Part shown: piece after piece, positions 60,007 through 64,000 of the stretch
Position numbering within the stretch: the stretch's first letter is position 1
Layout: every line of letters begins with the position of its first letter
Assembly (NCBI GenBank): GCA_949358305.1
Contig: OX442322.1
Location: 1,550,001-1,614,000 of the forward strand
Direction: 5' to 3'
Source of the DNA: Strigamia acuminata
Lineage: Eukaryota; Arthropoda; Chilopoda; Geophilomorpha; Linotaeniidae
Length of the DNA stretch: 64,000 bases
Position numbers and translations under genes: made by a program
Notes under the pieces: model-generated
Told to the model about the DNA's origin: nothing
What the model saw: only the letters and a program-made list of their open reading frames with translations
Databases searched by the model: none

Positions 60007-63000
60007 ATGGCTTTCTGTGATAATACTTACAGCAGCAGTGATGATAGTGATGAATCTCGAACATCAGGTATATAGGAAGTAAATGTTAAGTACAGTAGAA
60101 CTTCGATTGTCGGAGCACCAGTTATTCGAACAATCAGTTACACAAACAGCATTGAGCGTTTTTTTTCCATTTTTTTCATATATAGTACAGTATGTTTATA
60201 AACCTAATGCTCGATTTTAAGAAAATTAGGTTTTATGAACATACATGTCTTCTAATTAGTCTGAATAATCGAGGTTCTGCTGTAATCATATGCTATACCA
60301 ATAGGCGCATTCAATTCCAAATTACCAAAATCCGACTACAAAAACCAGAATCTGTTTTAAAAAAACGTGTTGAAATCCCAAGAATCCACCCCTATATGGA
60401 TTTTGAGAATCTGGTTTTCAAGAACCTGATTCTTGAAATATGACGCGTTTGGCATTATTTCCGTCAGGAAAAATTGAAAGGGTAGTTATTTGAATTTGGA
60501 ATTGAACGCGTTTATTATAATGGCCATTTCTGCCACGAAGAAGCTTATTATAACGGTAATTTCCGCCAGGGAAAATCGAGAGAATTGTTTTTTTTTTCAA
60601 TTTGGAATTGAGCGTATATTTCAGACATTATTCTGTATTTCAACCTTTCCCGATGTTTTTTATATTGGTGTGTTCTAAATTCTAAATTTATCAGCACACG
60701 AAATTGAACATTTCACATCCTTTTCATCTATTCCCGTCTCCTCACAAAATTACTAAAACTCATTCTTAGGCCAGTAAACACTAGGGGATTTAATTAATTA
60801 AGCAAATTTTGTAATTTTGCAACTTTAGCAATTTTGCACTTTTGGATTTGTCACATGGTATCAGTTCCACCAATCATGTGCATAATTACAAAACCACAAA
60901 ACAGAAAAAATACACAATCACAAAATCAAAGGTAGTTTTTCTATTTTGACAAAATGACAGCAGCCAAGCTCAATCTAAGTGGTCATCACAAATTGTGATG
61001 ACCAATTAGTTGCAAAAACAATCTCATGATTTTGCAATTTTGCAATTATTTAAATAGTCACATAACTTCCTATCTACTATATTGGGTTTTAGTTATTATA
61101 CCCAACCAATTTTAAAATGTTATGCAAAATAACTAGTTCTATTTGTGTGATGGAACAAAATTTCTTTTAATAAGGTGCATTTTAATAAATATAAGTTTCA
61201 CAGATCGCACCAGAGCCATTAATTGAGTTTCCTAGCTATAATACAGTCATGGAAGCATCACCATATTGATGATATGCAAGGATACAAGTTAGCTACTTAG
61301 ATAGAGCTTGGATGCCTCCATTTTGTTTTGAGTTTCACAAGCCTCAAAATCACTTCTTAACAAAATCACAAAACTACCTTTTAGATGTTTTTGGGATTTT
61401 GTATTTTTGCTCTCTTGTACTTTAGTGAATGTGAATGTGATTGGTAGAACAGATATCACATGACAATACTCAAAAATCACAAAGTTGTCCAGATCACACA
61501 ATTGAAAAATTGACTAAGTTAATTCATTGTAATCTCATTTTTGGAGACATCAAAGAATAATGATTCTGTGATTAATGCAAAATCACAAAATTGCAAAATC
61601 ATTCATATAATGAAACCTAGTATAATAATAATGTGATAATTTAATTTGCCATTTACAGACAAAAGCGAACTTCTGAAATATCCAAAACGGTTAAAACTAA
61701 TGAAAAGAATATCTACAAGTTCAGCATCAAATGAAATGCAGATGGATTGGCGAGAGGTGAATGCTTTTATTTAAAATACAAGTTTTTTTTTACTTATTGA
61801 CATTTACCTGCCCTAAAGCCTATCCCGATAGCTGAATCTCCTGGATCACCGCTATTACAACAACTTGACTCCGATGCTGCCTGTGAGAATTGTGAAACGC
61901 ATAAACAAAAAAATAAACTGTTAAAAGCAACAATTAACAAACTACGAGAAAAAATAGGTAACATTTGTCCAAATAACTTTTTGTCAAATCGTAGAGTCGA
62001 TGGTACCATTATGTAAACTAAGCAACACGCTTAGAATGCTAACATTGGGATGCAAAAATGTGAGAAGCTTTAATATTTGGGACATCTGATTGTATCAGGC
62101 ATCCCAAGTAAGCACCCGTCAACAGAATTAACACTTATTCCAGAAAATTGGTAGTGCCCAAAAAAAAATCATTTTTTTTCCTTTAATAAATTTTCTTTCC
62201 ATTATGGACATCAGAGTCCTGCCAAATAGATAGCACCAAATAACATGCACATTTATAATTTACACTTTTTTTAGAGGAAATCACCAATGCACAATCAAAT
62301 CATTCTGTATTGGTTGACATAAAAGATGATCCAAAGTTAAAATGCTCTAAAGACGATGGCAAATTGGAATCTAAGCACAACGACAGCTTGGTGTTTAAGG
62401 ACGCTGTTGATGCTGCGGATACTGATTCTGATTCTGATGACGATGTCAAATTTGAATCCAATGATTGTATTAATAGATCTTCTAGTGAAGTAATCAATTC
62501 CCTCAAATCTGTCAATACTGACAAAGAAGACAGTCATGAAAAGGTAACCAAATCAAACAAGATAACCAAACCAGACACGGCAATCGAGACAGTCATGGCA
62601 ACCAAACCCCATAAGGTAATTAATTATAAAACAATCATCATGAAAAAAAAGTAACATATCAGGCAAGTTAATCAAATCAGACAGGATAATCTATCAAACA
62701 ATTACCGGTGATGTATTTAGGGTGCGACATGCTGTCCCTGTAGTGTTCCAGAATAACGTGGCGCAAAACGTTTGAATAACTTGGCACTACAAGGGCTAAT
62801 AAAAGAGCGGAAAATTGGCATAACATTCTCTTTCCCGCCTCCATTCCAAGTGTAAACACGTACAGAATGATGACACATTTTGCTTGAAAAGATTTTGAAT
62901 GTGCCTCATGTTGCTTACAACGGGTTGAACCGTTTCTTTCCACTCTGCAAAGTCGCCAGGCGAGATCGCTAGTGGGAAAATTTGCCGGTCTGCAACTTTT

Positions 63001-63829
63001 GCGCGAATTTTATAAAAACCATGTGTTAAATTTTTTAATTTCTTACTTACGTGTGTAGTATAACGAAGATAATTAACGTAAGGACGTTTATAGACTCTTA
63101 GTTAAGTTCAGGATGTTTACATATTATTTTTGGACAAAGTAGACCTAGTCGCATAAAATGTATGTTTATAGGGGATGTTTTTTGTTTATGCCGCGACGCA
63201 CAAAATTGCGTACGCTTCCCGAAACTCAACGTCGCGCTACGAAATCGTATACGCATGTTATCGTAGAGATCAATATAATATTAACTCTTGAATGAATATA
63301 AAGTCAAACTGTGGCATTTGTAAAAAAAACTTCTTCATTTCTTTTTGAATAATAGTATCTATTTTATTATGCAAAAAATTTAACTTGTAGGAACTTGTTC
63401 ACATCGGGCATGACGTATACATAGACCAGAAAAAGCTATCTCGTTGTCACTATGATAAAAACAGACCAACTCTATATGTAATTTCATTGCTGAAACTGGT
63501 ATTTTCCGAAGAAGAATTACAAAATTCAGTTCTTTCAAAAAGATGTAAAGCTTGGAAATCGAGTACACTAAATAATTCCAACCAACAATTATCTGTTTTA
63601 GATGAAAACAAATTAAACGTTATTATCGGTAAGTAACTATAATCTTTGTTATCAAAAAAAAATTTAATATATGATTACAGAATACACATTACAAGTTTGC
63701 ACTGCCATAACGGCATCGTCAGTACAACAACTCAGAAAATCACTCGCCTCTTATATGAGCAAACTACAGAATCAAGGTGCAAAAGCAAGAGTTGCCAAAA
63801 CTCGAATACGCCCCAACAAGCATATTTAA
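60007..63829 (+). CDS. BEN-domain protein, six exons (host gene)
   Basis: Model: 60007-60067, 61659-61756, 61819-61957, 62275-62615, 63391-63628, 63681-63829; 341 aa. All junctions are GT-AG and phases agree throughout. Exon 1 encodes a short Ser/Asp-rich start (SSSDDSDESR); exon 3 has a Cys pair and a coiled-coil-like helix (KNKLLKATINKLREKI); exon 4 is acidic and low in complexity; exons 5-6 encode a BEN domain, with HIGHDVYIDQKKLSRC, LLKLVFSEEELQNSVLSK and LDENKLNVII. BEN domains bind DNA and mostly act in transcriptional repression and chromatin. If exon 4 is read through, translation would stop at 62654 without BEN. The intron-exon structure marks this as cellular DNA, unlike the intronless virus-like genes beside it. 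Confidence 0.78.
60303..60617. repeat. Harbinger-type MITE in BEN intron 1
   Basis: Left end GGCGCATTCAATTCCAAAT at about 60304 and inverted copies ATTTGGAATTGAACGCG (to 60510) and ATTTGGAATTGAGCG (to about 60610). The ends resemble those of the autonomous Harbinger at 1358, which could mobilise it. An internal ATTTCCG[T/C]CAGG segment is duplicated. Confidence 0.6.
60780..61625. repeat. AT-rich fold-back repeat in BEN intron 1
   Basis: Many inverted copies of AAAATCACAAAATTGCAAAA-like words; termini ACACTAGG... and, inverted, ATACTAGG.... Consistent with a palindromic MITE; superfamily unknown. Confidence 0.5.
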
Positions 63830-64000
63830 ATCTGAAGAATCATGTGTCTTGGAGATAATCTCACCCTCTACCACACTTGAACAGGGAACAACAATTACAG
63901 GTGAATATATTATAGGTCCTTCTGTTTGCTGGTTTAAGTTTATCTTTCAAGTGACATAAAAATCAATCTGGATTCGATAACATCAGCTTGTTCACATCTC
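63830..64000. other. Window end, no gene recognised
   Basis: Presumably the 3' UTR of the BEN-domain gene; no poly(A) signal is evident before the window ends. Confidence 0.4.

Overview
This is a eukaryotic, most likely arthropod, chromosomal window. Evidence: genes with short GT-AG introns (a 55-bp intron in a Harbinger transposase; a six-exon BEN-domain gene), animal-type LTR retrotransposons primed by tRNA, DNA transposons with clear target-site duplications, and a set of AT-rich, intronless genes of the kind found in arthropod-infecting large DNA viruses of class Naldaviricetes (nudivirus/filamentous-virus type). No tRNA, rRNA or CRISPR array was seen.

Layout. (1) 1-1357: a fold-back MITE and one unassigned exon-like ORF. 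(2) 1358-24951: a PIF/Harbinger transposon whose own length, after subtracting later insertions, is about 3.9 kb. It carries a two-exon DDE transposase and a convergent three-exon MYB/SANT gene. The long 5'-UTR intron of the MYB gene holds a GC-rich minisatellite, and three Copia retrotransposons (A, B, C; all same orientation, each with perfect 5-bp TSDs) have inserted into that minisatellite. (3) 24952-30200: virus-like block 1 with a BRO-type protein, an FCP1/HAD phosphatase-like protein (38K-like) divergent from a LEF-9-like RNA polymerase subunit. (4) 30201-46951: a decayed MULE transposase, a Tc1-type element with long inverted arms, and a 13.5-kb Ty3/Gypsy element inserted in one arm (TSD TAGC). 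The Gypsy carries gag, pro, pol and a large unassigned ORF downstream of pol. (5) 46952-59723: virus-like block 2: a 709-aa N-terminally anchored protein, a small Cys/Arg-Ser protein, a P33-like sulfhydryl oxidase and several unassigned small proteins. This block is interleaved with an LTR remnant encoding an MBD-Gag fusion, an ALKBH2-like dioxygenase gene, and a hAT-like 1.7-kb element that contains a complete thymidylate synthase gene. (6) 59905-63829: a host BEN-domain gene.

How the parts fit. The virus-like genes cover late transcription (LEF-9), nucleocapsid assembly (38K-like) and disulfide formation (P33-like). Most are intact open frames, yet they are separated by transposons and sit next to a host gene, so the simplest reading is an endogenous, partly fragmented viral locus, possibly retained for function. 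The other theme is mobile DNA carrying host-type modules: a methyl-CpG-binding-like domain inside the Copia polyproteins and in the Gag fusion, thymidylate synthase inside a hAT-like element, and a novel ORF in the Gypsy. Intron/exon models were read by eye from splice signals and phase.
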